Shown here: positions 41,798 to 51,600 of the stretch, one piece after another
How positions within the stretch are numbered: the stretch's first letter is position 1
How the letters are laid out: every line of letters begins with the position of its first letter
From: Pseudomonas sp. Leaf48
Lineage (GTDB): Bacteria > Pseudomonadota > Gammaproteobacteria > Pseudomonadales > Pseudomonadaceae
Assembly: GCF_001421885.1 (NCBI RefSeq)
Contig: NZ_LMLH01000032.1
Span: 237,278 to 289,268 of the forward strand
DNA: 51,991 bases
Reading direction: 5' to 3'
The notes under the pieces: generated by a model
Database searches by the model: none
Told to the model about the DNA's origin: nothing
The model's input: the letters and a program-made list of their open reading frames with translations, nothing else
Position numbers and translations under genes: made by a program

Positions 41798-42993
41798 TGC
41801 GCTGGCTGGATGGTTTGCGGCTGACCAGCTCGGCGCTGACCTGTCGCCCCTTGCGCAGCCTGCTGACCTTGCTCGGGGTCGCGATCGGGATAGCCGCCGT
41901 GGCACTGCTCACGGCCATAGGCGAAGGCGTGCGCGGCTATGTGCTGGAGAACTTCGCGCAGTTTGGTACACGGATCATCACCGTGCGCCCGGGCAAGACC
42001 CAGACCAGCGGGCTCGGCGGTCTGCTCGGCAGCGTCCGGCCACTGACGATCAGTGATACCGACGCCCTGCGGCGCTTGCCGCATGTCGAGGCGGCGGTGC
42101 CGATCATTCAGGGCAGCGGGGATATCCAGTTCGGCCAACTGAGCCGGCGCAGCGACATTATCGGTGGCGGCCATCAGCTGGCGCAGGCCTGGCGCATGCA
42201 ACTGAGCCTGGGCGAGTTCCTGCCCGCGCCCCGTGACGGTCGTTCCCCGCCCTATGTGGTGCTCGGCCATCAGCTGCGTGTGGAGCTGTTCGGTACACGC
42301 AATCCGCTGGGCGAACTGATCCGCGTCGGCGGCGTGCGTTTCCGGGTGATCGGCGTGATGGAGCAGAAGGGCCAGTTACTCGGCTTCAACCTCGACGATA
42401 TCGCCTACATCCCGGTGGATTGGGCCGAAAGCCTGTTCAACCGCACCGGGGTGGTCAAAGTCCATGTGGTGTTCGGCGCCGGCACCACTTCGCGAACGTT
42501 GAGTCGGCAGATTCACCAAGTGCTCGGCGAACGGCACGGCGAGGAGGACTTCAGCCTGACCACCCAGGACGACATGCTGCGCAGCTTCAACCGCGTGCTC
42601 GGCACCCTGAGCCTGGCCATCGGTGCCTTGGGGGGCATTTCCCTGTTGGTCGGCGCCGTCGGCATTCTCACCATCATGACCATCACTGTGGGCGAGCGCA
42701 CGGCGGAAATCGGCGTGTTGCGAGCCATTGGTGCCAGTCCGCGGCAGGTGCTCGGGTTGTTTCTCGCCGAAGCGACGCTGCTGTCCCTGGCCGGTGGCCT
42801 GCTGGGTCTGTTGTTGATGGGCCTCTTGCTGGGGCTACTGCACCTGGCCATGCCGAGCCTGCCCTTGGCCGTGCAGCCACTGTTTCTGCTGCTGGCGCTG
42901 CTGCTGGCGGCGGTTATCGGCATTCTCGCCGGCCTGGCTCCGGCATTGCGGGCCGCCCGCCTGCATCCGGTGGCAGCTTTGCGCAGTGAATAG
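41797..42993 (+). CDS. FtsX/MacB-type ABC permease, second of two
   Basis: A 398-residue permease, same layout as the first: N-terminal helix (SLLTLLGVAIGIAAVALLTAIG), periplasmic domain, and three C-terminal helices with the conserved ITVGERTAEIGVLRAIGAS cytoplasmic loop. The ATG at 41797 overlaps the previous stop (TGATG); an upstream open frame only reads through the first permease in another frame. Separate permease genes, rather than a fused MacB, recall the export systems for peptides and siderophore-like molecules; the cargo is unknown. Confidence 0.92.
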   Translation: MRWLDGLRLTSSALTCRPLRSLLTLLGVAIGIAAVALLTAIGEGVRGYVLENFAQFGTRIITVRPGKTQTSGLGGLLGSVRPLTISDTDALRRLPHVEAAVPIIQGSGDIQFGQLSRRSDIIGGGHQLAQAWRMQLSLGEFLPAPRDGRSPPYVVLGHQLRVELFGTRNPLGELIRVGGVRFRVIGVMEQKGQLLGFNLDDIAYIPVDWAESLFNRTGVVKVHVVFGAGTTSRTLSRQIHQVLGERHGEEDFSLTTQDDMLRSFNRVLGTLSLAIGALGGISLLVGAVGILTIMTITVGERTAEIGVLRAIGASPRQVLGLFLAEATLLSLAGGLLGLLLMGLLLGLLHLAMPSLPLAVQPLFLLLALLLAAVIGILAGLAPALRAARLHPVAALRSE

Positions 42994-42994
42994 C

Positions 42995-43020
42995 GGCCAG
43001 GTCAATGAGCCTGACCGGCC
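42995..43020 (+). terminator. Hairpin right after the export operon
   Basis: GGCCAGGTCA (42995-43004) and TGACCGGCC (43012-43020) pair with one bulged A, two bases after the permease stop. No T run follows. Confidence 0.5.
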
Positions 43021-43211
43021 AGCCAAGGCACCGTGCGGCCGGGTCTCGCCGGTCTCGCTGGCAGCCCGTACGTCAACGCAAGTTCCAAGGCCGGTCACAA
43101 GGGGTATAACTATCAGAACAAAAGGCGGGTGACCCAGAACAGGCCCGCCAAAGGCGGCGCCCGGACCTGGCGCCCCAGATCTGATCGGCGCCTGCGGCGC
43201 GGAGCGATGTG

Positions 43212-44018
43212 ATGAGTTGCAGAACATGGCGATGGACTCGCAAGAGTCTTCTTGGCTGCATCGGGCTGACCTTGCTGGTCGCTCCACTGTGCGCCAGCGC
43301 CATGTACAAGTGCCAAACCAGGGACGGAGCCGTCAGCTACACCCGCGAAGCCATCGCCAGCGCCCGTTGCACTCGCCAGAATGACACGGCAGTCGCCGGT
43401 GCCGACGCCAAGGCAAGGGCCCTGCCACGGCGGGCGGGGGACGACAAGTCTGGTGCGGTGCGGGTTCGGGTGTACACCTTCATCCACAGGGGTGTTCGTC
43501 AATATGTGAGCCGGCGCCCTGTCGGGATCTCCGCACGGGTCGATGTCCTTGAGTTGTATTACATCAAGGGCTGCTATCTGTGCATGGCGCCGAAGGATTT
43601 CAAGGTCGCCTCACTGCGCCTGGACACCCAGTCCTATCGGCGGGAGATCGAAGCCGCTTCGGGTCATTATGGTGTCGACAGGGCGCTGGTCCGCGCAGTG
43701 ATCCATGCCGAATCGGCGTTTCGCCCCAACGCCATTTCCAGAGCTGGCGCCCAAGGGCTGATGCAGTTGATGCCCGCCACCGCCGAGCGCTTCGCCGTGG
43801 ACGATCCGTTCGACGCACGACAGAACATTCGTGGCGGTGTGCGCTACCTGGCCTGGCTGCTCAAGCGCTTCAACGGCAACCAGGTGTTGGCGTTGGCGGG
43901 TTACAACGCCGGCGAGGCGTCCGTGGTCGAATACAACGGGGTGCCTCCCTACGCCGAGACGCAATCCTACGTCACCCGGGTGCAGTCCTTGACCGAGCGC
44001 TATCGCAACCATCGCTAG
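43212..44018 (+). CDS. Lytic transglycosylase (SLT domain) with DUF4124-like N-terminus
   Basis: 268 residues: signal peptide (residues 1-30), a short cysteine-bearing DUF4124-like segment (MYKCQTRDGAVSYTREAIASA), and a C-terminal SLT/goose-lysozyme-type domain from about 140. Catalytic Glu167 lies in IHAESAF, followed by GAQGLMQLMPATA and LAGYNAGEASV, the standard SLT motifs. It cleaves peptidoglycan glycan strands in the periplasm. The gene follows the export operon by about 220 bases and may help a large envelope complex cross the wall (inference). ATG 43212 is used; an in-frame GTG one codon earlier is the only alternative. Confidence 0.92.
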   Translation: MSCRTWRWTRKSLLGCIGLTLLVAPLCASAMYKCQTRDGAVSYTREAIASARCTRQNDTAVAGADAKARALPRRAGDDKSGAVRVRVYTFIHRGVRQYVSRRPVGISARVDVLELYYIKGCYLCMAPKDFKVASLRLDTQSYRREIEAASGHYGVDRALVRAVIHAESAFRPNAISRAGAQGLMQLMPATAERFAVDDPFDARQNIRGGVRYLAWLLKRFNGNQVLALAGYNAGEASVVEYNGVPPYAETQSYVTRVQSLTERYRNHR

Positions 44019-44081
44019 TACCGCAGGGCGTATCACCCGCAATAGTCCACCAATGCCCTTTCCCCCTCCCATCCTCGACCA

Positions 44082-44530
44082 CTACAGGAGAGAAGCCGCG
44101 ACGATAAGCTCTCGGCGCAAAGCGCCCAGCCCCTGGAGCGCCTCACGCAACGTAGTTCGCTTAAACAGCACATTGTCTCGGTCAAGGTCTGGCGAGGGGA
44201 TGGCACGGTGGTCTACAGCACGAATAAAGCCGTCACCCACCACACATTCCCATTGGAACATGTGACCGAGGCACTCAAGGGCAAAGTGGTCACCGACCTT
44301 GAAGAACTGAGCCCGGATGAGGACGAGGTCGAGCGCAAGCTCGATATCCCGCTCTATGAGTTCTACTCACCCCTGCGCGATTCAAGCACGGAAAAGTCAT
44401 TGCGGTGGGCGAATTCTATGAAAAGGCCGATAGCCTCAAGCGCGAGATCAATCGTGTCCGACAGCAGGTATGGGCGGTTGTGGCGCAGCGACGCTGCGCA
44501 TGCTGACGCTGCTGTTCCAGGCTTCTGGAG
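44082..44530 (+). pseudogene. Fragment of a sensor histidine kinase (periplasmic sensor region)
   Basis: The frame from about 44082 reads SAQSAQPLERLTQRSSLKQ, VSVKVWRGDGTVVYSTN and DIPLYEFYSPLRD. One base is missing near 44381; in the next frame the protein continues FKHGKVIAVGEFYEKADSLK and INRVRQQVWAVVA, and after a second shift ATLRMLTLLFQAS resembles the following transmembrane helix. This is the membrane-proximal sensor part of a histidine kinase; the N-terminal helix, dimerisation and ATPase domains are absent. A response regulator follows 240 bases later and may have been its partner. Confidence 0.7.
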
Positions 44531-44772
44531 ACCTCCAGTGCCCGCGAAAAACTGCCAATAACCCAAATCTGTGCGCCCAAAGTGTACTGACACACTTAGG
44601 GCCAAAAGCGGACTCTTCTACAATCGGACCCGATCGCCATGCGTTGAATGGGTTATTCAACCCCCTTCTCCACAAGCCGTAGAGTGAATGGATTGCAGCC
44701 CACTCCTACCTGACTATGCTCTATCGGGGGAAATTTGATGTGTAACAGCACGATGGCAGGGGTAGCAAAATA

Positions 44773-45465
44773 ATGGCCTTTTTGTTGGTAGACGATCAGC
44801 CCATCATCACTTATGCCTTGAGTGAACTGCTCAAGGGCGCATTCCCCGATGCAGCCCGCATCGACGTGGCTGCCGATAGTTTGACAATGCTCAAATGCCT
44901 GGCGAGCAAGCATTACGACTTTCTCATTCTGGATCTGTTTACGCCTGGCGCCGGACAAAGTATCGCCATGCTACGGGCAGCACTGAGCGAATCGCCGCAT
45001 CTGGGGGTGGTGATCTTCTCGGGCTATAAGTCACCCTGCCTGGCGCTCGCCGCACTGGAACAGGGCGCTCGTGCCTATGTCTGCAAATCCAGCGGACCTC
45101 ATCTGATTGTCGAGGCCATCGAGGCGCTCAAAGCCGGGAATGTTTTTTGCGATCCGGCGATCGACCTTGCCAGCGCCCACAAGCATCCCTGGTATTCACT
45201 CAGCGATCTGGAGTGGTATGTGCTGCTGTCGCTGGCCCGTGGTGAATGCTTGCACAAGGTAGCCGAGCGCCAGAGCCGCGACTACAAGACCATCGCCGCT
45301 CACAAATACAATGCACTGAATAAACTCGGACTGAGTACCGGCGTGGAGCTGGCGAACTATCTCGCTTCCCAGGGATTGGGTTATCTACTCGACGAGCTGA
45401 CGGCCGACACAGTACCAAACCGCTACAAACGGCCGTTACAGGCTTCTGCGGCCAGCCGCAGGTAA
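44773..45465 (+). CDS. NarL/LuxR-family response regulator
   Basis: A 230-residue two-component regulator: receiver domain with Asp7-Asp8, phospho-acceptor Asp54 (LILDLF), Ser83 and Lys105; then a LuxR-type helix-turn-helix from about 140 (SLSDLEWYVLLSLARGE, YKTIAAHKYNALNKLGL). The recognition region is a little unusual for the family (KTIAAHKYNA rather than KTVSTHRSRI). Its kinase appears to be the wrecked gene upstream, so it is an orphan unless another kinase serves it. It converges with the giant autotransporter gene, a possible target. Confidence 0.9.
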   Translation: MAFLLVDDQPIITYALSELLKGAFPDAARIDVAADSLTMLKCLASKHYDFLILDLFTPGAGQSIAMLRAALSESPHLGVVIFSGYKSPCLALAALEQGARAYVCKSSGPHLIVEAIEALKAGNVFCDPAIDLASAHKHPWYSLSDLEWYVLLSLARGECLHKVAERQSRDYKTIAAHKYNALNKLGLSTGVELANYLASQGLGYLLDELTADTVPNRYKRPLQASAASRR

Positions 45466-45523
45466 CTGCAACCGCCACAGGAGCAGTCGCGCGGCGGCGG
45501 CTTTTCTGCGTTGGGTGTCAAGC

Positions 45524-45552
45524 GCGATCGTCCCGGAGCACCGGGCGATCGC
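45524..45552. terminator. Hairpin between regulator and autotransporter genes
   Basis: GCGATCG-T-CCCGG, loop AGCA, CCGGG-CGATCGC: a 12-bp stem with one bulged base, between the two convergent stops. No T run on either side; a factor-aided terminator or structural stem. Confidence 0.45.
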
Positions 45553-45610
45553 ACCCTCGATTACCAGACCTGGCGCTGCGTTCCTGTTGGAAGGCAAGCG
45601 CCGGTCCCCC

Positions 45611-48600
45611 CTACCAAGTCCAGCGCACTCCGATGCTGACCTGCTGCTGACTCACATCGCTGCCGCCCAGGTTCGCGCCTATTACTGACGCCGTGCCAAA
45701 CACCCTCAGATCCTTGGCTACCTGGGCCTCCAGCCCCACATCCAGCGTTGCGTTCAATCCCAGGTCATGTCCGGAGAAGCTCTGCTGCGCCCCGTCCGCG
45801 CCCGGCAGGGTGACTACCAGGTTTGTCGAGTTCTCCCCCAGGGTGTCCTGCAAGCCTACGGCCAGCCAAGGTCTCAGAGTCGCGCCGCCATCGGTCTTGA
45901 TGGTCTTCTCGACGCGCACCGCAGCCCTGACTGATCCCAGTACATCGTCCTTAATATTCAATTGCTTGCCGCTCGAGTCGGTCTTGTCGTCCCAGCGCAT
46001 GTGGATGGCACTCGCCTGCAGCTGCGGCTCCAGCATCCATCCGGCACTCAGGGGATACCTGTGCCCCACTTGGCCACTCAGACTCAAGATGTCGCCATGC
46101 AACTGTTCTTTGAAGCCATCGGACGCTCTGACCTGAGCATCGGGCAGCAGAGCCGACAGACTCACGTCGGCATAGCTGCCGCCCTGCCAATCCATGCTTC
46201 CATAGGCGCCAAACGCCACTGCGTCCATGTCCACGCTGGATCTGCCCACGCTCATCAGACCGGGCGAACCCTGGCCTGTGGTCGAGTAATTGCCCCGCTG
46301 TTGGCCGATGAACACACCGCCACGCAGGCGATAAGCATATTCGTCCACGAACAGGTGGTCATAGCCGCCATAGAGACCCGTGCTGTTGCCATCGAACTCG
46401 ACCCCGGGGTTCGAATCCATCTCCAAGTGACTACCGGTGGCGGCCAGCCACAGCCCTTCGCATTTGCCGAACCACTCCATACCCATGCGCGTGCGCTCCT
46501 CCTCGCTGCGGTTGCAGTAAGGGTTGTCGCCACGGACTCCGGACATGCGGTCAAACAGTAGTCGGTTGTTATCCAGAGTCATGGCATAGCCGATATCCGG
46601 CACCGCCGTATAGCCGGGAATCTCCGGCAACAGCAGATTGTCGGCCGAACTCAAATACCAGTTCGGGTCACTCTCGCCCTTGGCGAAATTCCAGGCCAGG
46701 ACACTACCGTTCAAACGCACGGTATTGTCCGGCACGAAGCCTCCGGCGGTAGACGGATTGTCATTAGGGCTGCTGATGACCCGGATCGTTGTGCCCGGCG
46801 TGGCCTCTGTACCATCGTTGACGAAATTGACACGAGTCATGCCTTGCACATCGCCGCTGATGTCCAAGCCGCCAGACACGCCGGCAGAGGCAGCCACCTG
46901 CACGTCCAAGCTGCCGTTACCGCTGTAGTCGCCGCCGATCGCCAGGCGGTGCGATCCGACATTGATCAGGCCGTCGTTATGGACGCTCCCGCCAACGCTT
47001 GAACCGGAGCTGGCGAGCAGGCGCGAGGTGCTGTCGATGGACAGTTGACCACCGTTCAGGTTGAGTGGACTGGCCAGCGCCAGAGCGCTGCCATCGAGTA
47101 GATCGAGCTGCTCCCAATTGTCCAGCCCCGGCGCACCGGTAGTGAGGTCCAGACCGCTGAAGCTGAGGTGGTCATTGCCATCACCGCCATCCAGGCGGCT
47201 CAGACCACTGACATCGCCACCGATCAGGCTGACCGAGTCGTTGCCGGCACCGAAGTCCAGCATGCCGCGCACGATGCCTCTGGAGGTGAAGCTGTCATCA
47301 CCGCCGGTACCGGTGTAACGGCCCTGCACGTTGAGCGTGGCACCGGCGGCGACCGTGGTGGTCTGCGCCATGACGCTGCCGCCTGCGGCCACGTTCAAGA
47401 TGCCGCCGAGCACATTGACCGTGGTGAAGTCCGAACTCACCGGGCCGAGGATGTCGAGCACGCCGACGTTGGTCTTGTTCAGGGTCTCGAATTCCTGCAC
47501 GGCGCCCAGGTTGGCGCTCGCCGCGATGTCGGCATTGAAGGTATCGTTGCCTGCTCCCGCCACCACCGTGCCGAGGATGCTGGTGCCGTCATGGATGGTC
47601 AGCGTGTCGTCGCCATCACCTAGCCCGAAGACTCCGCCCGCGGTATCGAGTGCGCCGAAGACATCCAGTACGTCGTTGCCCGCACCCAGATCGCCACTGG
47701 CCAACAGCGTGCCGCCCGCACCGATCGACACCGTATTGATACCGGTGCTGCCGGTGAGTATCGTCGCCGCGCCACCGACCGCCTGCAACCTGCCGTCGAC
47801 GTTGAGCACGGTGTCGTCGCCCAGCGCGAAAGTCGGTGTATTCAACGTGCCGTCCACGTCCAGGGTGCCTGCATTGAGCGCGGTACCGCCCAAGAAGGTA
47901 CTGGTGCCGACCAGGGTCGCAACGCCGACGTTGTCCTTGGTGAGGAATTCGAAGTTAGTCGTGTTGGCGCCGTCGAAAGTCATCGTCGCGGCATTGTTCA
48001 ACACCACCGTGTCGCCGGTGCCGTGACTACCGCCGTCGATCACATTGGCCAGCACCGCGCCGTCGTTGAGGGTCAAGGTGTCGTCGCCGCCACACAGATC
48101 GATGCTGCCGCTACCAGCGACAGTGCCCGACACGTTCATCGTGTCGTTGCCGGCGCCGCAGCCGAAGCTGCCGTCCACATTTAACGTCCCACCGCTGCCC
48201 ACCACGGTGGCGAGCGTGCTGCCAACGGCCGCCACTACGCTGGCGTTGGTGCCGACATTCAGGGTACCGCCCAGCACGCTGACTTCTTGGAGGTCGGTCG
48301 CGCCCGACCCGATGATGTTGAGCACACCGGTCCCGGTCTTGGTCACACCCTCGAAGTTCAGCAACTCACCCAGATCGGCGGTCAGGTTGATGTCGTAGAC
48401 GCGGGTATCCAGCCCGGCGCCGCCGTCGATCGTGCCCAGCGCCACGGTGCCGTCGTGCACCACGAAGCTGTCGTCGCCGTCGCCCAGGGCAAAGGCCCCG
48501 CTCACGGTGTCGAGTGTACCGGCGACATCCAGCACGTCGTTGCCCGCGCCCAGATCGCCACTGGCGAGCAGCGTGCCGCCCGCACCGATCAACACCGTAT

Positions 48601-51600
48601 CGGTGCCGGCGCTGCCGGTGAGTGTCGCCGCAGTGTCACCGACGGCCTGCAACCTGCCATCGACATTCAGCACGGTGTCGTCGCCCAGCGTAACGGTCGG
48701 TGTATTCAACGTGCCGTCCACGTCCAGGGTGCCGGCATTGAGCGCAGTACCGCCCAAGAAGGTACTGGTGCCGACCAGGGTCGCAACGCCGACATTGTCC
48801 TTCGTGAGGAATTCGAAGTTGGTCGTGTTGGCGCCGTCGAATGTCATCGACGCTGCATTGTTCAACACCACGGTGTCGCCCACGCCGTTCGCGCCACCGT
48901 CGATGACGTTGTTCAACACTGCGCCATCGTTGAGGGTCAGCGTGTCGTCGCCTCCAGCCAAGCCGATGATGCCAGTGCCGCTGACCGTACCGGTCAGGTC
49001 GAAGTGGTCGTTGCCCGCGCTGCCTGTGTAGCTGCCATCCACATTCAACGTCGCGCCACTGGCGATCACCGTGTCCAGCACGCCGCCGCTGGCGGCAACG
49101 ATGCTGCCGCCGGCAGCCACGTTGAGCATGCCAGCATTGACGGTGACCAGGCTGAAATCGGAAACCGCCGGACCATTGACGTTCAATGTGCCCACGCCAG
49201 TCTTGTCCAGCGCCTCGAACCCGTTCACGGCACCCAGATCGGCGACGGTTGCGATATCGGTGTTGAAGGTGTCCGTGCCGGCACCGCCATCCACTGTACC
49301 CAGCACAACGGTGCCGTCGTGGAGGGTGAATGTGTCGTTGCCATCGCCCAGTGCAAAGATCCCGCCGCCGGTGTTCAGTGCGCCGAAGACATCCAGCACA
49401 TCGTTGCCCGCGCCCAGGTCGCCACTGGCGAGCAACGTGCCGCCCGCACCGATCGACACCGTATTGATACCGGCGCTGCCGGTGAGTGTCGCCGCCGTAC
49501 CGCCGACCGCCTGCAACCTGCCATCGACATTGAGCACGGTGTCGTCACCCAGTGTGACAGTCGGCGTATTCAACGTGCCGTCCACGTCCAGGGTGCCGGC
49601 GTTGAGCGCAGTACCGCCCGAGAAGGTACTGGTGCCGATCAGCGTTGCCACGCCGACGTTGTCCTTGGTGAGGAATTCGAAGTTAGTCGTGTTGGCGCCG
49701 TCGAGTGTCATCGCCGCGGCATTGTTCAACACCACCGTGTCGCCTGCGCCGTTCGCGCCACCGTCGATGGTCTTGTTCAGCACTGCACCGTCGTTGAGGG
49801 TCAAGGTGTCGTCGCCGCCACACAAGTCGACGGTGCCGCTACCACTGACGGTGCCCGACACGCTCATCGTGTCGTTGCCGGCGCCGCAGCCGAAGCTGCC
49901 GTCCACATTTAACGTCCCACCGCTGCCCACCACGGTGGCGAGCGTGCTGCCAGCGGCCGCCACTACACTGGCGTTGGCGCCGACATTCAGGGTACCGCCC
50001 AGCACGCTGACTTCCTGGAGACCGGTCGCGCCCGGCCCGATGATGTTGAGCACACCCGTCCCGGTCTTGGTCACACCCTCGAAGTTCAGCAACTCGCCAA
50101 GGTCGGCGGTCAGGTTGATGTCGTAGACGCGGGTATCCAGCCCTGCACCGCCATCGACCGTGCCCAGCACCACGGTGCCATCGTGCACCACGAAGCTGTC
50201 GTCGCCGTCGCCCAGTTCAAAGACCCCACCCAAGGTGTCGAGTGTGCCGGCGACATCCAGCACGTCGTTGCCCGTGCCCAGGACGCCACTGGCGAGCAGC
50301 GTGCCGCCCGCACCGATCGACACCGTATTGGTGCCGGCGCTGCCGGTAATCGCAGCCGCAGTGCCACCGACGGCCTGCAACCTGCCATCGACATTCAGGG
50401 TGGAGTCGTCGCCCAGCGTGACGGTCGGTGTATTTACCGTGCCGTCCACGTCCAGGGTGCCGGCATTGATCGCGGTACCACCCAGGAAGGTACTGGTGCC
50501 GACCAGGGTCGCGACGCCGACATTGTTCTTGGTAAGGAACTCGAAGTTGGTTGTATTGCTGCTATCGAACGCCATCGCCGCTGCGTTGTTCAACACCACG
50601 GTATCGCCCGCGCCGTTCGCGCCACCGTCGATGACGTTGTTCAACACCGCGCCATCGTTGAGGGTCAGCGTGTCGTCGCCGGCGGCCAGGCCGATGCTGC
50701 CACTGCCGCCGACCGTGCCGGACAGGTCGAAGCTGTCGTTGCCCGCGCTGCCTGTGTAGCTGCCATCCACGTTCAAGGTGGTACCGGCGGCGACCGTCGT
50801 GGTGACCACGCCGTTGATCGCGGCGCTGGCACCGACGCTCAGCGTGCCACCATCGACATTGATGGCAGCAAAGCTCGAGCTCGCCGGCCCATCGATGTTG
50901 AGCGTGCCGGTGTTGATCTTGGTCAGGGTTTCGAAATTGACCGCGCCGCCCAGCGTGGCGTTGCCTGCGATATCCGCCAGGAAGCTATCGATGCCCGCCC
51001 CGCCATCCACGGCATTCGCCAGGCCCGACAGATCGGCACCGTCCTGGATGGTGAAGGTGTCATCGCCGTCGAGCAGGTCGACGGTGCCCGCGCCGGTCAC
51101 CGTACCGGCTACGGTCATTGTGTCGTTACCGTTCGTGCCGGTGTAGCTGCCGCCCAGGTTCAACGTCGCGCCGGAGCCCACCGTAGTGTCCTGCGCCGAT
51201 ACCGTGGCGACTGGCCCGATGTTCAGCGTGCCGCCGAGCACCTCGACTTCCTGCAGGCCGGTCGCACCCGGACCATTGATATTGAGCCTGCCCGTGCCCG
51301 TCTTGGTCAAACCTTCGAAGTTGACCAGCGCGCCGAGGTCAGCGGTCAGGTTGATGTCGTAGACGCGAGTGTCCAGGCCGGCGCCACCGTCGACAGTGCC
51401 GATGACGTTGGTGCCATCGTGCACGGTGAAGGTATCGTCGCCATCGCCCAAGGCGAAGGTTGCGCCCTGTGTATCGAGCGTGCCGACCACGTCGAGCACA
51501 TCGTTGCCGGCGCCCAGGTCGCCACTGGCCAGCAAGGTCGCGCCCGATCCCACAGTGACGGTGTTGATGCCGGTGCTGCCAGTGATCGTCGCAGCCGTGC

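Noticed and set aside
48287..49912. Very long plus-strand open frame (541 codons) opposite the autotransporter
   Set aside because: It is an antisense shadow of the high-GC repeat array; it repeats with the same 864-bp period, has no ribosome site and encodes a biased Val/Ala/His-rich sequence.
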